The notes below the pieces were generated by a model that did not search any database, was not told the DNA's origin, and saw nothing but the letters and a program-made list of their open reading frames with translations. A stretch of DNA of 64,000 nt. It comes from Rhizobium cauense. GTDB taxonomy: Bacteria; Pseudomonadota; Alphaproteobacteria; Rhizobiales; Rhizobiaceae. The DNA lies in the NCBI RefSeq assembly GCF_019511525.1, contig NZ_JAEUAT010000001.1:186001-250000 (forward strand), read 5' to 3'. Positions 18,466-25,249 of the stretch are shown here, one piece after another (position 1 is the first letter of the stretch; each line of letters begins with the position of its first letter). Made by a program: the position numbers and the translations under genes.

Positions 18466-18931
18466 CCCACTTCTGAGCCCCGAGTTGCTTTCGACGCTGC
18501 GTGCCATGGGGCATGGTGATGAGATCGCGATCGTCGACGGCAACTATCCCGGTGTCGAGCACGCGCGGCGGCTGATCCGCCTCGATGGCCATGGCATCGT
18601 GCCCGTTCTCGACGCCGTCTTGAGCGTCCTGCCGATCGACGATTTCGTGCCGGACGCGATCTTCCGCTCGACCGTCAAGGCCGAACGCGACAAACTTGAC
18701 CCTGTGCATGAGGAGATGGTCGACTGCTGCGCCCGCCACGAGCCGCACCGACAAGTGGTGCCACTCGTCGGTGCCGATTTCTACAATCGCGTGCGGGCGG
18801 CCCATGCCGTGATCCAGACCAGCGAACCGCGGCTTTACGCCAACATCATCCTGCGCAAGGGCGTCATCTACCCCGAGCGGGTGGGCGACCACGCCGTTGA
18901 AAAGGCAGAGGTCGACCCCTTCACTTACTGA
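18449..18931 (+). CDS. RbsD/FucU-family sugar mutarotase
   Basis: 160 residues matching the fucose-mutarotase family: LSTLRAMGHGDEIAIVDGNYPG (read as two halves) at the N-terminus with the catalytic His region, and ANIILRKGVI near the end. These enzymes speed interconversion of sugar anomers so that imported sugar meets the right kinase. It has its own AAGGAGG site, sits inside the last codons of frcR (17-base overlap), and so is co-expressed with it. A role with sugars taken up by FrcBCA is a reasonable inference. Confidence 0.85.
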   Translation: MLKGLNPLLSPELLSTLRAMGHGDEIAIVDGNYPGVEHARRLIRLDGHGIVPVLDAVLSVLPIDDFVPDAIFRSTVKAERDKLDPVHEEMVDCCARHEPHRQVVPLVGADFYNRVRAAHAVIQTSEPRLYANIILRKGVIYPERVGDHAVEKAEVDPFTY

Positions 18932-18934
18932 GCG

Positions 18935-19972
18935 TCAGATCTCGCCCGCCAAAGGCCCCCAGACATCCGTCAATGCAAAGCCGCCCGGATGCGGATCGAA
19001 GGGGTCGAGCGCGACCTGCGAAAGGCCGAAGGTGAAACCACGCCCGGCAATGGTCGGGATGATGGCGGCGCGGCCGGCAACTTCGGTTTCCGCCAGCAAT
19101 CCCACTTCGAATTCCGAACCGATGATCGAACGCGACTTGAAGACATCGCCGACCTTCGCCTGGCCGCGCGCGTGCCGCGCCGCGAGGTTGGCGGAATTGC
19201 CTGTGCCGCAGGGCGAGCGATCGGCGCGGCCCGGCCACATGGTGGTGCAGGTGCGAACCGTGCCATCCGCCTCGAGGTCGCGGAACATGACATAGGCAAC
19301 GCCCGAGATCGCCGGAATTTCCGGATGAACAACCTCGATGCTGCGGTTGATCAGTTCCTTCAGCACCATACCGGCCTGCACGAGCGCAGCAGCATTGGCC
19401 TTTTCGATCGTCAGGTTGATCTGTCCGACATCGACCAGCGCATAGAAGATGCCGCCATAGCAAAGATCGACCGTGATCTTGCCCCAGTTTGGCGTGTCGA
19501 TCTCCACGTCCAGTTCATGCACGAAGGAAGGCACCATGGTGAGCTTGACCTCCTCGCAACGCCCGTCGCGGCAGGTCGCGGTCGCCTTGACGAGGCCGGC
19601 CGCCGTTTCCAGCGTGACGATGGTTTCTGGCTCCTTCATCTCGACGATGCCGGATTCCAGCAAAGCCGTCGTGACGCAGATCGAGTTCGAACCGGAGCTT
19701 GCATGCGCCTGATCGGGCTGCAGGATGATGAAGGCCGCATCGGCGTCCGGGTGCTTCGGCGGCAGCAGCAGGTTGACGGATCCGATCGGCGCACCGCGTG
19801 GCTCCAGGCAGAGGAAGCGGCGGAGTTCCTGGCCCTTGGGATCGGTGTTCAGCCAGTTGAGCTGTTCAGCCACCGTGTTGCCAGGGATCTTCGGCACACC
19901 GCCGATCGCAACCTTGCCGATCTCCCCTTCAGCGTGAACATCCAGAAGCTGGATCGTGCGCTTCCATCTCAT
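18935..19972 (-). CDS. Proline-racemase-superfamily enzyme, Ser/Cys type (hydroxyproline epimerase/dehydratase)
   Basis: 345 residues of the proline racemase / 4-hydroxyproline epimerase superfamily. The first catalytic position, Cys in the MCGH motif of classic racemases, is Ser93 here (ASSGSN), while the second is kept as Cys255 in DRSPCGTGNSA. Proline racemases and most 4-hydroxyproline 2-epimerases have Cys/Cys, trans-3-hydroxyproline dehydratases Cys/Thr; Ser/Cys members are a minority reported with epimerase and dehydratase activity on hydroxyprolines. The ATG is preceded by AGGGAG. No hydroxyproline catabolic operon surrounds it. Convergent with the mutarotase gene. Confidence 0.85.
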   Translation of the reverse strand: MRWKRTIQLLDVHAEGEIGKVAIGGVPKIPGNTVAEQLNWLNTDPKGQELRRFLCLEPRGAPIGSVNLLLPPKHPDADAAFIILQPDQAHASSGSNSICVTTALLESGIVEMKEPETIVTLETAAGLVKATATCRDGRCEEVKLTMVPSFVHELDVEIDTPNWGKITVDLCYGGIFYALVDVGQINLTIEKANAAALVQAGMVLKELINRSIEVVHPEIPAISGVAYVMFRDLEADGTVRTCTTMWPGRADRSPCGTGNSANLAARHARGQAKVGDVFKSRSIIGSEFEVGLLAETEVAGRAAIIPTIAGRGFTFGLSQVALDPFDPHPGGFALTDVWGPLAGEI

Positions 19973-20051
19973 CTGTCAACTCCCTGTGTCGCGTGACGCA
20001 ACCACGCAGATATAATGCCACCCGGCAGCAAGAATGCTGCCTCTATCGACG

Positions 20052-20061
20052 TGATATATCA
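20052..20061. promoter_or_regulatory. Palindrome upstream of the hydroxyproline enzyme gene
   Basis: TGATATATCA, a perfect 10-bp palindrome 80 bases upstream of the minus-strand gene. GntR-type regulators of amino-acid catabolism use similar short palindromes. No regulator gene is adjacent, so this is only a candidate. Confidence 0.3.
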
Positions 20062-20191
20062 GATCATCGGGAATTGCCTACGGCAAATTTCACACGGCCG
20101 AAGCGTTCCGACGCCGAGCTGCAGCGTTCGCTGGACGCACTCTATCGTGGCCAGCAATAGCTTGGACAGCGACGATTGTTCTGGAATAGGA

Positions 20192-20342
20192 GGCTAAAAC
20201 AGAAAAGAGCCCGGTGCGGGAGGAGGTGCACCGGGCTCTTGATCCTGACCGACAACTGGGAGGAGGAGTGTTGCCAGTCCGATGAAGGGAGCGCTGGGAG
20301 GAGGAGTGCGCTTCCTTCGAGATAATAGATAGCCTATTGTTT
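20192..20342 (-). ncRNA. Small RNA with three anti-Shine-Dalgarno hairpin loops (alpha-r14 / 'cuckoo' type)
   Basis: On the minus strand three hairpins follow one another. Hairpin 1 (20318-20284): 11-bp stem with one mismatch; hairpin 2 (20279-20247): 10-bp stem with two G-U pairs; both have the identical 13-nt loop ACTCCTCCTCCCA. Hairpin 3 (20240-20205): perfect 13-bp stem, loop ACCTCCTCCC, followed by TTCTGTTTT, so it is also the terminator. CCUCC copies the 16S rRNA 3' end, so the loops can pair with Shine-Dalgarno sites of mRNAs. This layout matches the alpha-r14 / cuckoo / CcsR RNAs of alphaproteobacteria, trans-acting and usually stress-induced. Its 5' end is estimated from the promoter at 20349-20377. 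Confidence 0.85.
20205..20240 (-). terminator. Terminator hairpin of the small RNA, with an anti-SD loop
   Basis: Perfect 13-bp stem AAGAGCCCGGTGC / GCACCGGGCTCTT followed on the minus strand by a T-rich stretch. Its 10-nt loop carries CCTCCTCCC, so the terminator doubles as the third target-binding loop. Confidence 0.9.
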
Positions 20343-20348
20343 CGATCA

Positions 20349-20377
20349 GGAATAGGGAGATTACCGCAACGCAGCAA
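20349..20377 (-). promoter_or_regulatory. Likely promoter of the small RNA
   Basis: On the minus strand TTGCTG (20377-20372), a 17-base spacer and TATTCC (20354-20349). It would start transcription about 20342, 24 bases before hairpin 1. Related RNAs are often under RpoH-type control; the fit to that is not clear here. Confidence 0.45.
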
Positions 20378-20604
20378 TGCGGTGAGCGCATAGCTTCGCC
20401 ACTAGCCCAGCCTCTTTTTGCGGCATTTTTAATCGATCGGTCAATTTTTTCAGCAATTACAGGCCGATCGGGCAGGTGGCGGCTCTCCGAAGAGGCTGTT
20501 CGCGCTCTCGCGCATCAGCCGTATATCGACGACCGAGCTCGAACCACGATTCGGGAAAGCGGAAGGTAGGACGGTGACCGTCCCGCCTTCCTGCGGCTCA
20601 TTAA

Positions 20605-20973
20605 TCAATAGCCATTGTCGCATGGCATGCTGCCATCGCCATTGGTGCCGCCGAACGTGTTTTGGCAATACGGATGCCGCTGCATCGGTCGCGGCTGCGC
20701 ACCGATCGAACCGGTCGTACCGGGATCGACACGAAACGCCGCCAACGGATACCAGTAGCCATCCGAGGCACGGCGGGTGCCGGCGCGCTCGGTGCGTGAA
20801 CCCCGATAGCCGTTCAGATAACCGGCCTGCTGCCTGTATTGCACTGTCTCGACACTCGAGGCACTCGGGAGAGGAGGTTCCCGCGGCACCGGCGCCGCGT
20901 CGGCGAAAGTGACGGATGCAAGCACCAGAAGAGCGCTTGCCGACAGGGAAGAAGCGAACCTAGACGTTCTCAT
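20605..20973 (-). CDS. Small exported protein of unknown function
   Basis: 122 residues from the ATG preceded by AAGGAGGG. A signal peptide of ~27 residues (RTSRFASSLSASALLVLASV, ending ADA) is followed by a Pro/Arg/Tyr-rich low-complexity mature part with ASDGYWYPLAAF and a C-terminus containing two Cys (PYCQNTFGG and SMPCDNGY), which could form a disulphide in the periplasm. I do not recognise a named family; similar small secreted proteins with this GTTGSI and PYCQ wording occur in rhizobia. Monocistronic. Confidence 0.75.
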   Translation of the reverse strand: MRTSRFASSLSASALLVLASVTFADAAPVPREPPLPSASSVETVQYRQQAGYLNGYRGSRTERAGTRRASDGYWYPLAAFRVDPGTTGSIGAQPRPMQRHPYCQNTFGGTNGDGSMPCDNGY

Positions 20974-21349
20974 GATAAACCCTCCTTTCGGATTTACCCC
21001 GGAAAAATGCGTTCTTACGTAGCAAAGTTCCGCAATCACACGCGACTTCCTGCACTCGTGATAGCCTGCGACTGAGCGTGATGAGAGCGTGCATGGACCT
21101 ACCTGCAACGGTTCCTTTCGCCGTGGAATTTCCGCATTTTCTGGTCCTTTTTCCTCACCGCCGATGCTTCAGCGGCCTTGAGGTTTGCGCGATCGCTGCA
21201 GCAGAGTCGGGATCCGGGCGCCCTGTTTGATGGAACGTCCGGGCACGGTTGCATTCGGGTTAGGACTTTACCGCTATAAGCTATCTTCTCGCACTGCTTG
21301 TTTGACGCAATACTCCAGCTGATTTCTCACGGCAGGACGGCATGGTGTG
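20974..21349. other. 376-base intergenic region with no gene recognised
   Basis: It holds the upstream regions of the minus-strand exported protein and the plus-strand FkbM gene. Start-to-stop frames here are short and lack ribosome sites. A TTGACG lies at 21302-21307 but no good -10 box follows. No strong hairpin or repeat was seen. Confidence 0.5.
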
Positions 21350-22210
21350 ATGTTGTGGCATCTGCAAACGATCAACTCACTCCAGTCACGCTGGGGGTTG
21401 CGGACAGCGCTGTCTGTTTACCTGCATCGACAGAGTACGCGGAACAGCAATGAGGTCAAAAGAATCCGGCTCCCGGAAGTCGAGGGCGATGTTTTCCTGC
21501 GGCCCCGATCCACGGACTGGGGCGTTCTCAATCAGGTATTTGTCGAACAAGAATACGCCATAAGAAGCCCCGCCCATGCGGAGGCATTGTTCCGCCATTA
21601 CCAAGCGACCATTGATGCTGGCGACACACCGGTCATCATCGACTGTGGGGCGAATTCCGGCCTTGCGTCCATCTGGTATTCGCACGTCTTTCCGGAAGCC
21701 ATTGTTGTCGCCGTGGAGCCTGAGCCGGAGAACTATTCGGTACTGTGTCGGAACGCAGGCAATAGGCTAAACATTCGCCCGCTACAGGCGGGGATATCCG
21801 ATCAGAAGGGCCGCATCACCCTTCATAACCCCGGCCACGGCCATTGGTCTTGGCAGACCGTCGAAAATGCGACGGGAGAGGTGGAGACGGTAACCATACC
21901 CGATCTCCTGTCCGCCATTCCGCGCGGAAAACTGCTTATAGTGAAGATCGACATCGAAGGGAGCGAAGTGAACCTCTTCCGAAGCAATACCGCTTGGGCC
22001 AACGAAACGCCCCTCATCGTCTTCGAGTCGCATGACCTCATGGCAAACTGGCATGGCACCGCACATGCCGTCCTTTCCGTACTGACGCGCGAGCCGCGAG
22101 ACTACTTCCAGGAAGGCGAAAATACGCTTGCATTCTCCCATGCGCTCCTTGGACCGCGCGAGGCAAAGTCCGTAGGGCTTGACCTACCCGGGATGGCAAA
22201 CGCCCATTGA
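21350..22210 (+). CDS. FkbM-family SAM-dependent methyltransferase
   Basis: 286 residues. The FkbM methyltransferase domain spans about residues 90-250: IIDCGANSGLASIWY (SAM-binding motif I), VVAVEPEPENY (acidic residue contacting the ribose) and KIDIEGSEVNLFR. FkbM proteins O-methylate sugars or lipids in polysaccharides, lipids or secondary metabolites; the target here is unknown, as no glycosyltransferase or polysaccharide genes are adjacent. ATG 21350 is chosen; GTG 21347 just before it is possible, and neither has a strong ribosome site. Confidence 0.85.
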   Translation: MLWHLQTINSLQSRWGLRTALSVYLHRQSTRNSNEVKRIRLPEVEGDVFLRPRSTDWGVLNQVFVEQEYAIRSPAHAEALFRHYQATIDAGDTPVIIDCGANSGLASIWYSHVFPEAIVVAVEPEPENYSVLCRNAGNRLNIRPLQAGISDQKGRITLHNPGHGHWSWQTVENATGEVETVTIPDLLSAIPRGKLLIVKIDIEGSEVNLFRSNTAWANETPLIVFESHDLMANWHGTAHAVLSVLTREPRDYFQEGENTLAFSHALLGPREAKSVGLDLPGMANAH

Positions 22211-22212
22211 GC

Positions 22213-22554
22213 CTATCGCCAAACCACAATCTGTCGGTCATCGATCATTCGGTACCCCTGGCTCGACAGGCAGGTGACATACTGCCTGCGTGCGGCGGCT
22301 CCGGCATTCGCCTCCTGCTGGGCCGGATCGATCGCATAGCGACCGATTCTGGCACGCAGTTCATACTGCCGCTTCGCCTCGCGGTACATGAAGTTTCCAT
22401 CCGTAACGCAGATATGGTGCGCGACAGCTGGCGGGTTGAGCGGCGGGTCGAGCGGGGCTGCGACGGGTACGAGCATCGGCGCATCGGCGACGCAGCCGGC
22501 AAGCGCCGCAACGGCTCCGCACAACGCAAACGCTCGCACCATAGTACCAGGCAT
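22213..22554 (-). CDS. Small lipoprotein of unknown function
   Basis: 113 residues. After a short basic start, a hydrophobic stretch (AFALCGAVAALAGC) ends in the lipobox LAGC, so the mature protein would be lipidated on Cys and anchored in the envelope. The mature part has a Pro-rich linker (PLDPPLNPP), then YREAKRQYELRARIG and a C-terminal TCLSSQGYRMI; the two mature-domain Cys (HHICVTDG and TCLSS) may pair. Start at 22554 is preceded by GGAGGGAAC. Ends 3 bases from the FkbM stop on the other strand. Confidence 0.75.
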   Translation of the reverse strand: MPGTMVRAFALCGAVAALAGCVADAPMLVPVAAPLDPPLNPPAVAHHICVTDGNFMYREAKRQYELRARIGRYAIDPAQQEANAGAAARRQYVTCLSSQGYRMIDDRQIVVWR

Positions 22555-22673
22555 GTTCCCTCCGGGCATAGCTCATGAATCGCCGTTCTGGGTACGGCGC
22601 CGATTCCCACCTTCACCATGCAATATTGCGCCAGGCTAGCGAACCGAGCCGCGAACCTTGAACAGATCAAGGA

Positions 22674-23660
22674 TCATGCGCGCCCGGCTAGACCGAAACG
22701 GTTTCGATAATCGCCCGGCGACAGGCCGGTGACCTTCTGAAACACCTTGCGGAACGCGCCGATGTCTTCATATCCGGCCGCGACGGCTATCTGGGCGATG
22801 GTGTTGTTCGAGACCTCGAGCATTTCGCGCGCCTTGCCGACCCGCAAATGCTGACAATATTCGGTCGGTCGAAGGCCCGTTGCCTTCCGGAACCGGCGCA
22901 GAAACGTCCGTTCTTCCAGGCGGGCGCGCTCTGCCATGGCCGCCAGCGTTACGTCGCGGGCGCCGGTTGCCTGCAACCAGTGCTGCACCTTGAGAATCTG
23001 CGCGTCGCCGTGGTTCAGTCGCGGCGAGAAGCTGGTGTAGTAGCGCTGCTCCCTCCCCGGCGGATCGACAAGGAGGAAGCGCGCCGTCTCAAACATGATG
23101 GCCGATCCCAGCAATCTGTCGACCAGCCTGAGGCCGAGGTCGGTCCAGGCCATCAATCCGCCAGCGGTGATTACATCGCCATCGTCGATGATCAGTTTGT
23201 CGGTATCGACACGCACGTCCGGAAACCGCTCCGCCAGCAGTCCGGAATAGACCCAGTGGGTCGTCGCCATCCGGTGCGACAGGACCCCCGTTTCGGCGAG
23301 GAGGAACGCGCCGGCACAGACGGAAGTCAGCGTCGCGCCCTCGAAGTGGCGCTCGCGAAGCCAGCGCGCCAGCGGACCGGCCTCCTCCGATGTCATCGGG
23401 TCGCCGAAGCTTGGCGGCAGGATCAGCGCCGTCGGCGATCCGGGCGCCTCCGGCGCCGTGTCGTCGACACGCTCCACCGTTGCGGAGGCGTCTGCCCATC
23501 GCCAATGGCTGACGCGCAGGCCAGTCGCGCCCGGTAGCTGCCGCGCGAGGGAAAAACGGCTCGCCAGGTTGAAGAGATCGGTGAGCCCGAGGACCGCCGA
23601 CATCTGCACATTCGGATAAAGCAGGATGCCGATCTCGGTGGACGCGATGGTCTCGCTCAT
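22674..23660 (-). CDS. GlxA-family AraC-type transcriptional regulator
   Basis: 328 residues. The N-terminal ~190 residues form a DJ-1/PfpI (class I glutamine-amidotransferase-like) domain with the nucleophile elbow VCAGAFLLAETG. The C-terminus is an AraC double helix-turn-helix (LAAMAERARLEERTFLRRF and IAQIAVAAGYEDIGAFRKVF). Proteins of this architecture often control amidase, hydrolase or choline/carnitine-type catabolic genes. It is divergent from the isochorismatase-fold hydrolase across 115 bases, which is its probable target. Confidence 0.9.
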   Translation of the reverse strand: MSETIASTEIGILLYPNVQMSAVLGLTDLFNLASRFSLARQLPGATGLRVSHWRWADASATVERVDDTAPEAPGSPTALILPPSFGDPMTSEEAGPLARWLRERHFEGATLTSVCAGAFLLAETGVLSHRMATTHWVYSGLLAERFPDVRVDTDKLIIDDGDVITAGGLMAWTDLGLRLVDRLLGSAIMFETARFLLVDPPGREQRYYTSFSPRLNHGDAQILKVQHWLQATGARDVTLAAMAERARLEERTFLRRFRKATGLRPTEYCQHLRVGKAREMLEVSNNTIAQIAVAAGYEDIGAFRKVFQKVTGLSPGDYRNRFGLAGRA

Positions 23661-23775
23661 TTGTCAATTCTGACCCTGATAATGTCAATTTCGCCAGTCC
23701 ACACGATGCCGGTTCGGAGGTAGCTTGTCCATCGGTGGCCGGTGCCAGCCGCAATGAGCAAAAGGATAAAAGGAC

Positions 23776-24348
23776 ATGACCAAGCGAGCCCTGATCGTCG
23801 TCGACATTCAGAACGACTATTTTCCGAACGGGAAGTGGCCACTGAGCGGTGTGGAAACGGCTGCCGACAACGCAGCACGCGTCATCGCCGCGGCCCGGGA
23901 AGCAGGCGACCTCATCGTCCATATCAGGCATGAGTCGCTTGGGGAGGATGCCGCCTTCTTCGTGGCCGGATCAGAAGGGGCGCAGATTCACGCCAAAGTG
24001 CGAAGCCGCCCCGGCGAGACCGTCATCGTCAAGAACCATGTCAACGCGTTCCGTGAAACAGATCTGAAAGCGGCACTGGACGGCAGCGGAATCGAGGATG
24101 TCACCGTCGTCGGCAGCATGAGCCACATGTGCGTCGACGCGGTTACGCGGGCCGCCAGCGACTTCGGCTACAAAGTGACGGTCATCCACGATGCCTGCGC
24201 AACACGCGACCTCGATTTCCGCGGAACTACTGTCCCGGCCGCGCAGGTGCATGCAGCGTTCATGGCTGCCCTCGCCTTCGCCTACGCGTCTGTCGTCTCG
24301 ACGAACGAGGCCCTGGCCATGCGCGGCGCTCTCGAAGCATCCGCCTAG
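23776..24348 (+). CDS. Isochorismatase-family cysteine hydrolase
   Basis: 190 residues with the catalytic triad of the family in place: Asp10 (VVDIQNDY), Lys86 (VIVKNHVN) and Cys119 (SMSHMCVDAV, after a cis-peptide-type turn). Members hydrolyse amides such as nicotinamide, N-carbamoylsarcosine or ureidoacrylate; overall pattern and length are close to the generic YcaC/PncA-like group and the substrate cannot be set. Next to a divergent GlxA-type regulator, suggesting induction by its substrate. Confidence 0.88.
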   Translation: MTKRALIVVDIQNDYFPNGKWPLSGVETAADNAARVIAAAREAGDLIVHIRHESLGEDAAFFVAGSEGAQIHAKVRSRPGETVIVKNHVNAFRETDLKAALDGSGIEDVTVVGSMSHMCVDAVTRAASDFGYKVTVIHDACATRDLDFRGTTVPAAQVHAAFMAALAFAYASVVSTNEALAMRGALEASA

Positions 24349-24483
24349 ACCAACCGAACCGCGCGTCATCAATCGCCGTCGAGCACGGGGGAGCCTGCGC
24401 CTCCCTCCATTCGCCGTTGACTTCGCAGGTGATGAGAGGAGAATGCCCTCCATGGCTCACCACGCAACTTGAGGGGCGCCAAG

Positions 24484-24954
24484 ATGACGATCGCAAGGAA
24501 ACTTCAGACCTATATCGATGGAGAGGGTATCGCCTACGAGACCCTCGACCATCATCGAACCGCAACAACAAGTCAGGCCGCGCAGGCGGCTCATGTTCCG
24601 GGCGGCAGACTGGCCAAATCCGTGGTCGTGCACCATGAAATGGGCTATGTGCTGGCCGTTGTGCCAAGCACGCACCGGATCGAACTCTCGACGTTGCAAG
24701 AGGTGATGAACAAGCGCCTTGGCCTCGCGTCAGAGGATGAGGTCTCGTTGCTTTTCGCCGATTGCGACATCGGCGCGGTCCCGCCGATAGGCCCAGCCTA
24801 CGACATGCCTGTGATTCTCGACGAAAGCCTCGGTAACGCCAGCGACGTCTATTTTGAAGGCGGCGACCACCGAACATTGGTGCATGTCAGCGGAGCCAAC
24901 TTCCGCAGCCTGATGAAGGACGCGCAAATCGCCCGCTTCAGCCACCGGCCATGA
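24484..24954 (+). CDS. YbaK/ProX-type aminoacyl-tRNA deacylase
   Basis: 156 residues of the YbaK / prolyl-tRNA-synthetase-associated domain. The conserved Lys45 in GGRLAKSVVV, needed for deacylation in this family, is present, as are VVPSTHRIEL and PPIGPAYDMPVILDE. These proteins hydrolyse mischarged tRNAs (for example Cys- or Ala-tRNA-Pro) or free aminoacyl-tRNAs. The ATG at 24484 is preceded by GAGGGGCG. It is a stand-alone gene 136 bases after the hydrolase. Confidence 0.85.
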   Translation: MTIARKLQTYIDGEGIAYETLDHHRTATTSQAAQAAHVPGGRLAKSVVVHHEMGYVLAVVPSTHRIELSTLQEVMNKRLGLASEDEVSLLFADCDIGAVPPIGPAYDMPVILDESLGNASDVYFEGGDHRTLVHVSGANFRSLMKDAQIARFSHRP

Positions 24955-25050
24955 CAGCTTGATTCCACGGTCGCAGCGGAGACTGAATGTCAGAACGCTA
25001 CACCGAACGTAGCGCTTTTTCTGCGGTTCTTGATGAGGCCTGAAGAGAAA

Positions 25051-25127
25051 TGGCGCACCCGAAGAGATTCGAACTCCTGACCCCCAGATTCGTAGTCTGG
25101 TGCTCTATCCAGCTGAGCTACGGGTGC
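25051..25127 (-). tRNA. tRNA-Arg(ACG), CCA encoded
   Basis: On the minus strand a complete cloverleaf: acceptor GCACCCG / CGGGTGC, D-loop AGCTGGATAGAGC, anticodon stem CCAGA / TCTGG with loop CTACGAA (anticodon ACG), variable loop and T-arm with GTTCGAATC. The discriminator G is followed by an encoded CCA (25053-25051). ACG would be modified to ICG and read CGU, CGC and CGA. Confidence 0.97.
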
Positions 25128-25249
25128 GTGCCGGAAGCGGTCAAACCGCTTGCGTGGGCGGTTCTCTAAAGGGTCCTTTGAGGGATTGCAATAGCCTTTC
25201 TGAAAAAATCGCGACTTTGATCGTGCAGAGCTGAAATGCGGAAATTGCA

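Noticed and set aside
21182..21300. GGAAC...CGGTT resembling a general-stress (EcfG) promoter
   Set aside because: The spacing between the two elements is far shorter than the 16-17 bases required.
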